Source: a bacterium
GTDB lineage: Bacteria; Actinomycetota; Acidimicrobiia; Acidimicrobiales; Bin134
Length of the DNA: 64,000 nt
NCBI GenBank assembly: GCA_028819295.1
Contig: JAPPMA010000094.1
Span: 50,693 to 114,692 of the forward strand
Direction: 5' to 3'
Of this stretch, positions 16,029-26,548 are shown piece by piece. Under the pieces are notes generated by a model that saw only the letters and a list, made by a program, of their open reading frames with translations, was not told where the DNA came from and ran no database searches. Both the position numbers and the translations under genes were made by a program. Position 1 is the first letter of the stretch. Each line of letters opens with the position of its first letter.

Positions 16029-16985
16029 TCAGCGCTCTTCCCGGCGATAGGGCAGGCCCAGGGCAGCAGGCGCCGGGGAGGGGCGGTGGCGGTAGCGCCA
16101 GCTTATGATCACCAGCACCACCACGGTGAGCACGAAGGGGAGGATGCCGAGCAGCGCCGGCGAGATGCGGTTGACCTCCACTCCCAGCAACTCGATGTCG
16201 AAGGACTGCAAGCGGGGTTGCAGGGCCAGCGTGAAGCCGAACAGCAGCGCGCCCAACGCCAGACGCCCCGGGCGCCAGGCCCCAAAGATAACCAGGGCCA
16301 CCGCGATCCACCCCCGACCGGCCACCATGCCCTCCACCCAGCCGGGGGCCATGTACAGCGACAGGAACGATCCCGCCGCCCCGGCGCATGCGCCGCCGAC
16401 CATGACCGCCCCCGACCGCAGCGCCATCACCGAATGGCCGGCGGTGTCGGTGGTGGGGGCCGATTCGCCCGCCGCCCGTATGGCCAGGCCCAGCCGGGTG
16501 CGGGCCAGCACGAACCACCCCGCAATCCCGAGCAGCACGGTGAGGTACACCACCGGCGGCTGGTCGAAGAAGATCTCGCCGATCCAGGGAATGTCGGCCA
16601 GCCCGGCGATGCCCAGATCGGTGAACAGCGTCTCGGGACGCTCCCCCACCACGTTTCGGCCCACATAGGCGGCCAATCCCAGACCGCCGATGGTGAGCGC
16701 CAAGCCCGACACCACTTGATCTGCGCCCAGCACCACGCTCACCAGAGCATGGAGTCCGCCCACCAGGGCACCGACCGCCGCGGCGGCGAAGAAGGCGGCC
16801 CACGGGCTGCCGGTTTCCAGCCCCACCATGAACCCGCTCACCGCGCCCATAGCCATCATCCCCTCCACGCCGAGGTTGAGCACACCGGCCCGCTCGGCGA
16901 TGAGCTCGCCCAGCGCAGCCAAAAACACCAGCGTGCCGAACTGCACCGTGGCAACGAACAAACCGATGAGGGCTTCTTCAGACAT
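16029..16985 (-). CDS. BMP-type (nucleoside-like) ABC importer permease, second subunit
   Basis: 318 aa of mostly membrane segments with the BPD_transp_2 pattern: GELIAERAGVLNLGVEGMMAMGAVSGFM near the N-terminus and ARTRLGLAIRAAGESAPTTDTAGHSV in the coupling region. It overlaps the partner permease by one base (TGATG). With the ATPase and the BMP-family binding protein it forms a complete importer of the nucleoside type. Start ATG at 16985. Confidence 0.92.
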   Translation of the reverse strand: MSEEALIGLFVATVQFGTLVFLAALGELIAERAGVLNLGVEGMMAMGAVSGFMVGLETGSPWAAFFAAAAVGALVGGLHALVSVVLGADQVVSGLALTIGGLGLAAYVGRNVVGERPETLFTDLGIAGLADIPWIGEIFFDQPPVVYLTVLLGIAGWFVLARTRLGLAIRAAGESAPTTDTAGHSVMALRSGAVMVGGACAGAAGSFLSLYMAPGWVEGMVAGRGWIAVALVIFGAWRPGRLALGALLFGFTLALQPRLQSFDIELLGVEVNRISPALLGILPFVLTVVVLVIISWRYRHRPSPAPAALGLPYRREER

Positions 16986-18196
16986 CAGGCCGCTCCCTCA
17001 ACCGGATCGGGCTCAACCGGGTCGGGCTCAACCGGACCAGGCTCAACCGGATCGGGCTCAACCGGATCGGGCTCTGCGGGGTCGGCAGACGACGATCCTC
17101 CTCCCGGCCCGGTCCAGCGGACCCGGTAGTTGAAGAACACCACGGCCACCAGGGCGCCGAACAGGATCATGGCCTGCAAAATGTCGGAGATGGCCGAGCT
17201 GACTCCCAGCGTCTGGATGCTCTGCCCGCCCACCTGAACCGCGCCGAACACAAAGGCCACCACCGCCACCCCCGAGGGGCGCATGAGGGCCAGGGCGGCC
17301 ACGATGATCCCGGCGAAGCCGTAACCGTTGGACAGGCCCGATTCCAGGCGGACGGCCGAACCGGTGAGCTGCACCGCCCCGGCCAATCCGGCGATGCCGC
17401 CCGACAGCAGCAGCGCGGTCAGCACCTTGCGGCGCAGCGAGACGCCGGCGTAGCGGGCCGTGTCGGGCGATGAGCCGGCCAGGCGCAGCTCATAGCCCCA
17501 CGCGGTTCGCGACACGGCCAGCCAGAACACGAGAAGCAGTCCCAGTGCAATCAGCACCCCGATGTTGGCCCGGCCGAACAGCCCCGGCAGCGCGGCCTGC
17601 TCGGGCACCGGCTCGATCACCGCGAAGCCGAAAGACTCGGGATCCTTCCACGGGCCGGTCTCCAACCACTCCACCACCCGGATGGCCACATAAACCAGCA
17701 TGAGGGTGGTGATGATCTCGCTCACCCTCAGATGAGACCGGGCCAGCGCGGGGCCGAGCATCAGCACCATGCCGCCGACGATGCCCGACACCATCATCAA
17801 GGCTATGAGCAGCGGACCGGAGAGCCCGTCGGCCATCATCGCAACGCCGGTGGCGACGATGGCCCCGGCCATCATCTGGCCCTCGGCGCCGATATTCCAC
17901 AGCCCCATCGACCCGGCCACCGCCACCGACAGACCGGTCAGCGCCAACGGCGTGGCCCGCTCCAGCGTGCGCGACAGCGAATCGGTGCCCATAAAGGCAG
18001 AATCGAACATCCGCTCGTACACCTCGGCCGGGCTGTGACCCGAAGTCCACAGCAGAATCACCCCCAGAATCAGCGCCACGACGATGCCCAGCAGAAAGGC
18101 CACCGCCTGGGTGGCCGGAACCACATTCTCCCGTCGGGCCAACACTGGCCGGTTGCCGGCCAACGCCTGGAACGGCCGCCAAACAATTCGGATCAC
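16985..18196 (-). CDS. BMP-type (nucleoside-like) ABC importer permease, first subunit
   Basis: 403 aa. TM segments begin around AVAFLLGIVVALILGVILL; the family segment GLWNIGAEGQMMAGAIVATG and the coupling loop GYELRLAGSSPDTARYAGVSLRRK are present. Start GTG, overlapping the ATPase stop (GTGA). The C-terminal ~35 residues form a repeated Asp-Pro-Val-Glu-Pro tail coded by 15-bp units, not a normal part of such permeases and presumably cytoplasmic or disordered. Confidence 0.92.
   Translation of the reverse strand: MIRIVWRPFQALAGNRPVLARRENVVPATQAVAFLLGIVVALILGVILLWTSGHSPAEVYERMFDSAFMGTDSLSRTLERATPLALTGLSVAVAGSMGLWNIGAEGQMMAGAIVATGVAMMADGLSGPLLIALMMVSGIVGGMVLMLGPALARSHLRVSEIITTLMLVYVAIRVVEWLETGPWKDPESFGFAVIEPVPEQAALPGLFGRANIGVLIALGLLLVFWLAVSRTAWGYELRLAGSSPDTARYAGVSLRRKVLTALLLSGGIAGLAGAVQLTGSAVRLESGLSNGYGFAGIIVAALALMRPSGVAVVAFVFGAVQVGGQSIQTLGVSSAISDILQAMILFGALVAVVFFNYRVRWTGPGGGSSSADPAEPDPVEPDPVEPGPVEPDPVEPDPVEGAA
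16997..17087 (-). repeat. 15-bp tandem units coding a DPVEP tail
   Basis: About six 15-bp units (CTCAACCGGATCGGG and variants) code the repeated pentapeptide Asp-Pro-Val-Glu-Pro at the end of the permease. The period is a multiple of three, so copy changes keep frame. Confidence 0.8.
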
Positions 18197-19701
18197 GCCC
18201 GCACCTGCCCGGCCATGGCCTCGCCGATCACAGTCCGCGGAGTGACGTCGGGAGTGTATTCCACCACCACCCGGCCCTCATACATCACGAGGAGGCGGTC
18301 GGACAGCGCCAGAAGCTCGTCCAGATCCTCGGAGATCAACACTATGCCAACCCCATCATTCCGCTGGGCCACCAGATGGCCATGAATGGCGGCCACCCCC
18401 TGCACGTCCAAGCCGCGAGTGGGCTGGGCGGCCACCAGCACGGCAGGCCGCTCAGCCAGCTCCCGGCCCAGGAGCAGCCGCTGGAGGTTGCCGCCCGACA
18501 AGCCGGCCACCGGGTCGTGCAGCCGGCCCGCCCGCACTCCGAAACGCTCCACCAAGTCTTGGCAGAACTTGATGCACTTGTCCATCACCAACATGAGCCC
18601 GCGGCGCTGCGACCGGTACGACCGCACCACCGCGTTGTCCACCACCGACATCTTGGGCGCCAAGCCGACCCCAAGACGGTCCTCGGGAACATAGGCCAGG
18701 CCGAGGCGGTAGCGGTCGCCCGGGGGGGCGTCGGTGACGTCCTGCCCCTTGACCATCACCCGGCCCTGAGTAGGCCGGCGCAGGCCGTTGACGACCTCGG
18801 CCAGCTCCTTCTGGCCATTGCCCGACACCCCCACGATGCCCACGATCTCACTGGAGCACACGGTCATGTCGATGTCGGACAGCGCGGGCAGCCCGCGATC
18901 GTTGAGTGCGCTGACTCCCCGGAGAGACAGCACTTCGGGACCAGGCTCCAAAGCCGGCGGGCGCTGCCCGTAACCGCCCCCGGCCGCCCCCACCATCATC
19001 TCGGCCAAGGAGGTCAAATCCACGTCTTCCAAGTCGTCGATCGTGGCCACGGTCTTGCCGTGGCGCAATACGGTGGCCTCGTCGCAGAAGGCAACCACCT
19101 GATCGAGCTTGTGGCTGATGTAGATGACCGAGCGGCCCTCCTCGGCCATGGCCCTCAGGGCGACTCCCAACTCGGCGGCTTCGCCGGGGGTGAGCACCGC
19201 AGTGGGCTCGTCCATCACCAGCACCGAGGCGTTCCGCCACAGGGCCTTGAGTATCTCCACCCGCTGGCGCTCGCCCATGGAGAGCTGCCACACCGGGCGG
19301 TTGGGATCGGCAGCCATGCCGTAGGCCGCCGACAGCTCGGCCACCCGCTGCTCGATCTCCGCGCTGCGGAGCAGCCGGGGCGCCGACCCCAGCACGATGT
19401 TCTCGGCCACCGTCAGGGTGGGCACCAGCCGGAACTCCTGGTAGACCATGCCCACCCCGGCGGCGATGGCATCAGCAGGCGATTGAAAGAAGCGCCGCTG
19501 CCCGTCCACCCATACCTCGCCGCCATCGGGCCGGTACACCCCGGCCAGCACGTTGACCATGGTGGTCTTGCCCGCGCCGTTCTCGCCCAGCAAGGCGTGA
19601 ATGGTGCCGGGGCGGACCCGCAGGTCGGCCCCGGCACAAGCGATCACTCCGGGGAACTGCTTCTCAATTCCCCGGAGCCAGACCGCATAGTCGGCATTCA
19701 C
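18193..19701 (-). CDS. ABC importer ATPase, two-domain (nucleoside/sugar type)
   Basis: 502 aa with two nucleotide-binding domains. The first has Walker A GENGAGKTT, Q-loop VYQEFRL, signature LSMGERQRVE and Walker B VLVMDEP. The second has the degenerate Walker A GVSGNGQKE, signature LSGGNLQRL and VLVAAQPTRGLD. This asymmetric pair is normal for BMP/ribose-type importers. It energises the two permeases and is coupled to them by GTGA. GAGGTGA sits close to the ATG. Confidence 0.94.
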   Translation of the reverse strand: MNADYAVWLRGIEKQFPGVIACAGADLRVRPGTIHALLGENGAGKTTMVNVLAGVYRPDGGEVWVDGQRRFFQSPADAIAAGVGMVYQEFRLVPTLTVAENIVLGSAPRLLRSAEIEQRVAELSAAYGMAADPNRPVWQLSMGERQRVEILKALWRNASVLVMDEPTAVLTPGEAAELGVALRAMAEEGRSVIYISHKLDQVVAFCDEATVLRHGKTVATIDDLEDVDLTSLAEMMVGAAGGGYGQRPPALEPGPEVLSLRGVSALNDRGLPALSDIDMTVCSSEIVGIVGVSGNGQKELAEVVNGLRRPTQGRVMVKGQDVTDAPPGDRYRLGLAYVPEDRLGVGLAPKMSVVDNAVVRSYRSQRRGLMLVMDKCIKFCQDLVERFGVRAGRLHDPVAGLSGGNLQRLLLGRELAERPAVLVAAQPTRGLDVQGVAAIHGHLVAQRNDGVGIVLISEDLDELLALSDRLLVMYEGRVVVEYTPDVTPRTVIGEAMAGQVRA

Positions 19702-19730
19702 CTCAGCAGCCGGGATGGGCCCGGACTAGA

Positions 19731-20915
19731 TCACGGAGTGGCGCTTCCGACGACACCTTCAACGAAGAACGTCATGCCCAGCATGGCGCCGTCCTCCATG
19801 GTCTCGCCGTCGGCCACCACCACATTGCCGTCCTGATCCCGGATCTCGCCGGTGAACACGTCCCAAGAGCCGTCGATGAGCTGTGCAGCCACCTCGTCGA
19901 TCTCGGCGGACACATCGGCGGGAACATCGGCGGCCAGCGGCGCCAAGGCGACGATCTCGTCGTCCATGCCACCCCAGTAGGCGCCCGGCGAATAGGTGCC
20001 GGCACCCACCGCTTCGATGATCCGGGCGTAGTACGGGCCCCAGTTCCAGACCGGTGCGGTGATGAACGCATCAGGGGCGAAGGCGCTCATGTCGGAGTTG
20101 TACGACACCCAGCGAGCCCCGGCCTCTTGAGCGGCCAGACCAGGTGCTGTGGAGTCTTGGTGCATGGCGATCACGTCGGCGCCGGCTTCGATCAGGGCCG
20201 CGGCGCTGTCGCCCTCAATGGCCGGATCGAACCAGGTGAAGGTCCAGGTGACGTGGACTTCCACATCGGGGTTCACCCGCTGCGCCCCCAGCGTGAAGGC
20301 GTTGATCCCCCGCAGCACCTCGGGAATCGGGAAGGCGGCCACATAACCGATCTGGTCGGCCTCAGTCATGGCGCCGGCGGCCATGCCCGACAAATAGCGA
20401 GGCTGGTACATGCGGCCGAAGAAGTTGCCGAAGTTGGTGTCGTTCATCTTGAACCCGCTGGCGTGCTCGAACACCACGTTTGGATACTCGCCGGCCAGTT
20501 CCTCCATCGGATCCATGTAGCCGAAGGATGTGCCGAAGATCACGTCGGCCCCCTCGTTCTCGATGAAGTCCACAACGACCGCCCTGAAGTCTTCGGCCAC
20601 CTCTGGCACGTTCTCCACAAACAGGGTGGTGGCACCTGTGGCGTCCTCGGCGTGGCGGCGACCCTGATCATGGGCCCACGTCCAGCCCGCATCGCCAACG
20701 GGCCCCACAAAGACGAACGCGGCCACTACCCCGTCATCCATCGGCGGCTCCGTGGGCGCCGGTTACGGCGCCTCCGTGGGTGCTGGGGCAGGCGCCTCGG
20801 TTGCCGGAGCCGGCTCCGGCTCCGGAGCGGCGTCGTCGTCGTTTCCGCATCCCACCGCGATCAGCGTCAACGCCGTCACAGCCACCAATAGTTTCAGCAA
20901 GAACTTCCTCGCCAT
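19731..20915 (-). pseudogene. BMP-family binding lipoprotein gene interrupted by an in-frame TAA
   Basis: The gene should start at ATG 20915 (AAGGAGG upstream) with MARKFLLKLLVAVTALTLIAVGC, a lipoprotein signal whose Cys is followed by GNDDDAAPEPEP. In the Pro/Ala/Thr linker the frame meets TAA at 20763-20765. Seven codons later, in the same frame, the binding domain resumes at MDDGVVAAFVFVGPVGDAGWT and runs intact for 336 codons to 19731. The domain matches BMP/PnrA-like receptors (nucleoside or purine ligands). Either the receptor is lost, or read-through, internal starting or a sequence error is involved. All other genes of the importer are intact. Confidence 0.85.
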
Positions 20916-21033
20916 GTTTCCCTCCTTGGAACGGCTCTACAAGCCAACCCCCGGATAGTAGCCTGTAACACCGACGCGGGTGCCATGATCGAGGCCTCCG
21001 CTCCAATTTATTTTCGATTCGACAGGTTATGCC
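20916..21033. promoter_or_regulatory. Divergent promoter gap between importer and catabolic operon
   Basis: These 118 bp separate the minus-strand importer genes from the plus-strand PLP/amidohydrolase operon, so promoters for both should lie here. I see no confident -10/-35 pair or strong palindrome. Shared control of uptake and breakdown is a reasonable inference from the arrangement. Confidence 0.4.
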
Positions 21034-22526
<1,493 letters not shown>

Positions 22527-22527
<1 letters not shown>

Positions 22528-23762
22528 TGCTGACCTGTTCGTGCGGGGCGGTCGCACCGGGCGACGCGTGGGCGTGCGCGAAGAGAGGCAGTGACGGCCT
22601 CGACCACGTACTGGCGTTGCCGATGCCGGAGTGGTCGGTGGACGACACGAGCCGGCATCCGTTTGTGCGCTACCGCCGGATGCTGCGGTCGTGGGCGGAG
22701 GCCGACGACGACGGGTGGTTCGTGGATCGGGCGGGGCGGCTCGACGAAGCCGTGGCGAAAGTGGACGGGCATGGCTTTGAGGTCACTCCCTGTTCGGAGG
22801 CCTTGATCGGCTCATTGTCGGATTGCGCTGAGCTGCCGAGTCGGTCCGCCGTGAGGCGGCGTGTCACCGTGAAGGACGAGACCGACAACGTGTCGGGGTC
22901 GCACAAGGCGCGCCACACCTTCGGGCTGATGTTGCATTTGCTGGTGCGGGAGCGTCGGGCCGGTGCTGCCACCGACCGGCCTCCGCTGGCCATCGCCTCT
23001 TGCGGCAACGCGGCGGTGGCCGCCGCGGTGGTGGCCGCCGCTGAGCGCTGGCCGATCACCGTTTACGTGCCCGAAGACGCTGAGCCCGCTGTGGTCGTTC
23101 GACTTCAAGAGTTGGGCGCGACAGTGCAGTTCTGCCCGCGAGTCGAAGGCGAGGAGGGCGACCCCTCCTATCATCGCTTTCAGGAGGCGGTTGGCGCCGG
23201 GGCCGTTCCTTTCGGCTGCCAGGGGCCCGACAACGGCTACACCATCGACGGTGGCCGCACCCTCGGCTATGAGCTGGCCGAGCAGGCCCCCCGCATCGAC
23301 CGGGTGTACGTGCAGGTGGGCGGGGGCGCACTGGCCGCTTCGGTGGCCCAGGGACTGGCCATCGGTGGATCGCCGGCCGCCCTGATCGCGGTGCAGACCG
23401 AGGGGTGCGCACCCCTGGCCCGGGCGTGGGAACTCACCGCCGAGCTGGGCGGGTTGGACGAGGCCCGCCGACAGCGGAGCGCCGTCATGTGGCCGTGGAC
23501 GCCGACCCCGTTCTCGGCGGCCACCGGCATCCTCGATGACGAGACCTACGACTGGGCCGCGGTGACCGAGGCCATGGTGGCCACCGGCGGGCACCCGGTG
23601 GTTGTGCCTGAGCCGGTGGTGGCCGAGGCCTGCGAGGCGGGCCGGTCGGCCACGGGCATCAACGTGAGCCCCACCGGCTCAGCCGGCTTGGCCGGCCTGC
23701 TGTGCGACGATCCGCCTGCGGGAACCAATCCGGCGGTGCTGTTCACCGGGGCGCAGCGATGA
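22527..23762 (+). CDS. PLP-dependent enzyme, threonine synthase/ammonia-lyase-like
   Basis: 411 aa starting MLTCSCGAVAPGDAWAC, a Cys-rich head like that of threonine synthases. The PLP lysine is in VKDETDNVSGSHKARH, the Asn loop is ASCGNAAVAAA and a Gly-rich phosphate loop is at VQVGGGALAASVAQ. ATG overlaps the previous stop (TAATG) and its TGA overlaps the next ATG (ATGA). Candidates are threonine synthase-like or diaminopropionate/serine ammonia-lyase-like; context favours catabolism over threonine synthesis. Confidence 0.82.
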
Positions 23763-25057
23763 GCTCCCGCACGGTGTTCCGGGGGGCCCGCTGGCCCGGC
23801 GACATCGCCATCGCCGACGGTGTCATCGCCGAGACGGGCACCGTTGAGCCCCAGCCCGGCGATGTGGTGGTCGATGTCGGCGGCGACATCATCACCGCCG
23901 GTCTGGCCAACACCCACCACCATCTCTATCAGTGGATGACCCGGGGTCGGGCGGTGGGCTGCGACCTGTTCGGCTGGCTGGTGGAGCTGTACCCGGTGTG
24001 GGGACGGCTGTCGGTGGACGACGTGGCCGCCGCCGCGCTGGTCGGGCTGGGCGAGCTGGCCGCCACCGGGTGTACCTCCGCGTCCGACCACCACTACCTG
24101 GTGCCCCACGGCGACGACGCGGTGTTCGATGCCATCGTCGAAGCGGCCGCCGCAGTGGGCATCCGCCTGCACCTGAGCCGTGGGTCTATGGATTTGGGCG
24201 AGTCGAAAGGCGGCTTGCCCCCCGACCATGTGGTGGAAGACCTGGACTCCATCATGGCCTCAACCGAGCGGGTGATTGCCCAATACCACAACGGCGACAT
24301 GGTCCATGTGGTGGTGGCCCCGTGCAGCCCGTTCTCGGTCAGCTCTGAGCTGATGGAGGCGTCGGCCGCTCTGGCCCGGAAGCACGGCCTGCGACTCCAC
24401 ACCCACCTGTGCGAGACCATCGACGAGCAGGAGCACTGCCTGGAGCGGTTCGGACGCCGACCGGTGGAGCAGCTCGACGACTGGGGATGGGTGGGCGACG
24501 ACGTGTGGCTGGCCCACGGCATCTGGATCAACGACGAGGAGATCACCCGGCTGGGCGCGGCCGGAGTGGGGGTGGCCCACTGCCCGTCGTCCAACGCCCG
24601 GCTGGCCGCCGGGGTCTGCCGGGTGACCAACTTGGAGGCCGCCGGCGTGCCGGTGGGACTCGGGGTGGACGGGGTGGCATCCAACGAGGTGGGCGGCCTG
24701 TTCCCCGAACTGCGCCAGTCGCTGTATGCCGCCCGGCTGCGGGCCATGGCCGCCGACGCCTTCATGCCCCACGACGCCATCCGCCTGGGCACCTCGGGCG
24801 GGGCGGGCTGTTTGGGAGTGGCCGACCGCCTGGGCCGGATCGAACCCGGCACGGTCGCCGACCTGGCCGTGTGGCCCGGCGACGACATCGCCGACGTGGT
24901 CGACCCGCTGGCCGGCCTCGTCCTCGGCCCCGACCGCCGAGTCCGCCACCTCTACGTCGCCGGTCGCCCCGTCGTGCAAGACGGCCACCTTCTGGGCTGC
25001 GACCTCACCGCCGCCCACGCCGAACTCGCCAAACGGGCCCGCCGCCTCTGGGACTAG
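23759..25057 (+). CDS. Amidohydrolase, 8-oxoguanine deaminase-like
   Basis: 432 aa of the metal-dependent amidohydrolase superfamily (guanine deaminase/TrzN group). Metal and substrate motifs: NTHHHLYQWMTRGRA (HxH), HTHLCETIDEQEHCLERFG, LAHGIWINDEE and GLGVDGVASNE (metal Asp). The H-H-H-L-Y-Q and H-T-H-L-x-E-T combination is typical of 8-oxoguanine deaminases, which make urate from 8-oxoguanine; other purine or triazine deaminases are possible. Third gene of a tightly overlapped operon divergent from the importer. Its TAG is part of the CTAGTGGTGTGTC motif. Confidence 0.85.
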   Translation: MSSRTVFRGARWPGDIAIADGVIAETGTVEPQPGDVVVDVGGDIITAGLANTHHHLYQWMTRGRAVGCDLFGWLVELYPVWGRLSVDDVAAAALVGLGELAATGCTSASDHHYLVPHGDDAVFDAIVEAAAAVGIRLHLSRGSMDLGESKGGLPPDHVVEDLDSIMASTERVIAQYHNGDMVHVVVAPCSPFSVSSELMEASAALARKHGLRLHTHLCETIDEQEHCLERFGRRPVEQLDDWGWVGDDVWLAHGIWINDEEITRLGAAGVGVAHCPSSNARLAAGVCRVTNLEAAGVPVGLGVDGVASNEVGGLFPELRQSLYAARLRAMAADAFMPHDAIRLGTSGGAGCLGVADRLGRIEPGTVADLAVWPGDDIADVVDPLAGLVLGPDRRVRHLYVAGRPVVQDGHLLGCDLTAAHAELAKRARRLWD

Positions 25058-25066
25058 TGGTGTGTC
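25054..25066. repeat. Boundary motif copy 2 (CTAGTGGTGTGTC)
   Basis: Second copy of the 13-bp word, again containing a gene's TAG stop (8-oxoguanine deaminase). It marks the exact change from the purine operon to the biosynthetic locus that begins with DoxX. Confidence 0.6.
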
Positions 25067-25111
25067 GCAGAAATAGCGCCTGGCTTCAACTGCTGAGCGG
25101 GCTGGAGCTGT

Positions 25112-25663
25112 TCAAAACAGCTCTTTTCCGGTCCAGCGCCGCTCCAACCCCCGCTTTCCGCTGCCGAGGATCCCAATGGCCCACGCACACAAGAAGTGCA
25201 TTATCGCCACCTCTCCGCCGTGGTGGAGGGTGTCGAAGCCATGAACCGGATCCCAGTAATGGGGCCAAAGCCCCCGATCCAGGTGAATCATGAAGAAGGC
25301 CAATGCGGTCACAACCATAATGGCCCCGGCCGCCATCCGGGTATACAGGCCCACGCCGATCAAAACGGCGGCGATCAACTCGACATAGCCGGCGATGTCC
25401 ACAAAGGGGTCCAGATCCTGCTCGGCGGGAAAGTTCCAAAACAGGAAGACCTTCTGGATGCCGTGCATCACAGTCATTATGGCGAAGCCCACGCGGAAGA
25501 TCAGCCACAGCTCAGAGAAGTGAGCGCCGAAGAACTGGCCCAGATACCCGTCTTGGGGGGAGCCTTTGCCGAACCTGAACACGCTCCGAGCGATGCGCGG
25601 CGTCGGCCGAGGCGAGGGTGGGGGTTCGGGGTCGATTTTTGCTGACTTGCGTGTTCCAGCCAT
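25112..25663 (-). CDS. DoxX family membrane protein
   Basis: 183 aa: a Pro-rich N-terminus, then four membrane segments (LWLIFRVGFAIMTVMHGIQKVFLFW; GYVELIAAVLIGVGLYTRMAAGAIMVVTALAFFMI; the HGGEVAIMHFLCAWAIGIL end). The pattern G-x-Q-K near TM1 and G-x-Y-T-R-x-A-A is typical of DoxX. These are quinone-related or redox-partner membrane proteins. It follows the hydratase gene by 9 bp on the same strand. Weak ribosome site. Confidence 0.88.
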   Translation of the reverse strand: MAGTRKSAKIDPEPPPSPRPTPRIARSVFRFGKGSPQDGYLGQFFGAHFSELWLIFRVGFAIMTVMHGIQKVFLFWNFPAEQDLDPFVDIAGYVELIAAVLIGVGLYTRMAAGAIMVVTALAFFMIHLDRGLWPHYWDPVHGFDTLHHGGEVAIMHFLCAWAIGILGSGKRGLERRWTGKELF

Positions 25664-25672
25664 GCCTACATA

Positions 25673-26455
25673 CTACTTTCCGGTGAACTTCGCCTTGCCG
25701 GGGCCGCTCTCCAAGAAACTGGCCACGCCGATGCGGGCGTCGTCGGTCCCGAAACAAGCGGCGAACGCCTCGACCTCCACGTCCAAAGCCTCGTCCAGAG
25801 GCAGGGCGAACCCTTCGAGGATCGCCCGCTTGGCCATGGCGATCGCCGCCGGCGCGGAGCAGTACCGGGCGGCAAGCTTGACCGCCTCGTCGTACACCTC
25901 GTCGTCGGGGTGGGCGGCCGACGCCAGCCCGATGGACACCGCCTCGTCAGCCTCCACGTTGCGCCCGCTGTAGATCAGCTCTTTGGCTCTCGTGATGCCC
26001 ACCAAGCGGCTGAGCCTCTGGGTGCCGCCCCCGCCGGGGATGATCCCCAGTTTGATCTCGGGCTGGCCCAGAACCGCCCCCTCGCCGATCAGGCGGAACT
26101 CGGCCGCCATGGCCAACTCGCACCCCCCGCCCAACGCATAGCCGTTGACCGCGCAAATCGTGATCTGGGGAAGCAGCTCCACCGCCCGAAACGCCGCTTT
26201 GAACCTCTGGGCCAGGTCTCGCCCTTCGTCAACGCCCATGCCGGTGAACTCGCCGATGTCGGCGCCGGCGGCGAACACCCGCGGCCCGCCCCAGATCACC
26301 ACGGCCCGCACCTCGGCCATCACCGACAGCTCGTTTGCCGCCTGATGCAACTCGGCCAAGACCTGCGCGTTCATCGCATTGGCCTTCGGGCGGTCCAGTC
26401 GCAGAGTTGCCACTCCTGGAACCTCACCGGTCTCAACTCTGACAAATTCGCCCAC
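25673..26455 (-). CDS. Enoyl-CoA hydratase/isomerase, copy 1
   Basis: 260 aa crotonase-fold enzyme. Both catalytic Glu positions are kept (GGGCELAMAAEF and GQPEIKLGIIPGGGGTQRL), and the oxyanion-hole segment reads FAAGADIGEF. It would hydrate enoyl thioesters. GTG start with AGAGGAG 7 nt upstream. A close paralogue lies at 40.7-41.5 kb (same SGRNV, ASAA and GKAKFTG blocks) and a 3' fragment of that second type at 28.6 kb. It is followed by DoxX and preceded by the hydrolase. Confidence 0.93.
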   Translation of the reverse strand: MGEFVRVETGEVPGVATLRLDRPKANAMNAQVLAELHQAANELSVMAEVRAVVIWGGPRVFAAGADIGEFTGMGVDEGRDLAQRFKAAFRAVELLPQITICAVNGYALGGGCELAMAAEFRLIGEGAVLGQPEIKLGIIPGGGGTQRLSRLVGITRAKELIYSGRNVEADEAVSIGLASAAHPDDEVYDEAVKLAARYCSAPAAIAMAKRAILEGFALPLDEALDVEVEAFAACFGTDDARIGVASFLESGPGKAKFTGK

Positions 26456-26548
26456 GATCGTGCTCCTCTCTTGTGGTGCCAGCCAACCGTATTCGGCGCG
26501 CGCTCCGGCTGCTTTGTCATAGCCCGGTCTGTCGAGCCGGTCTGAGAC

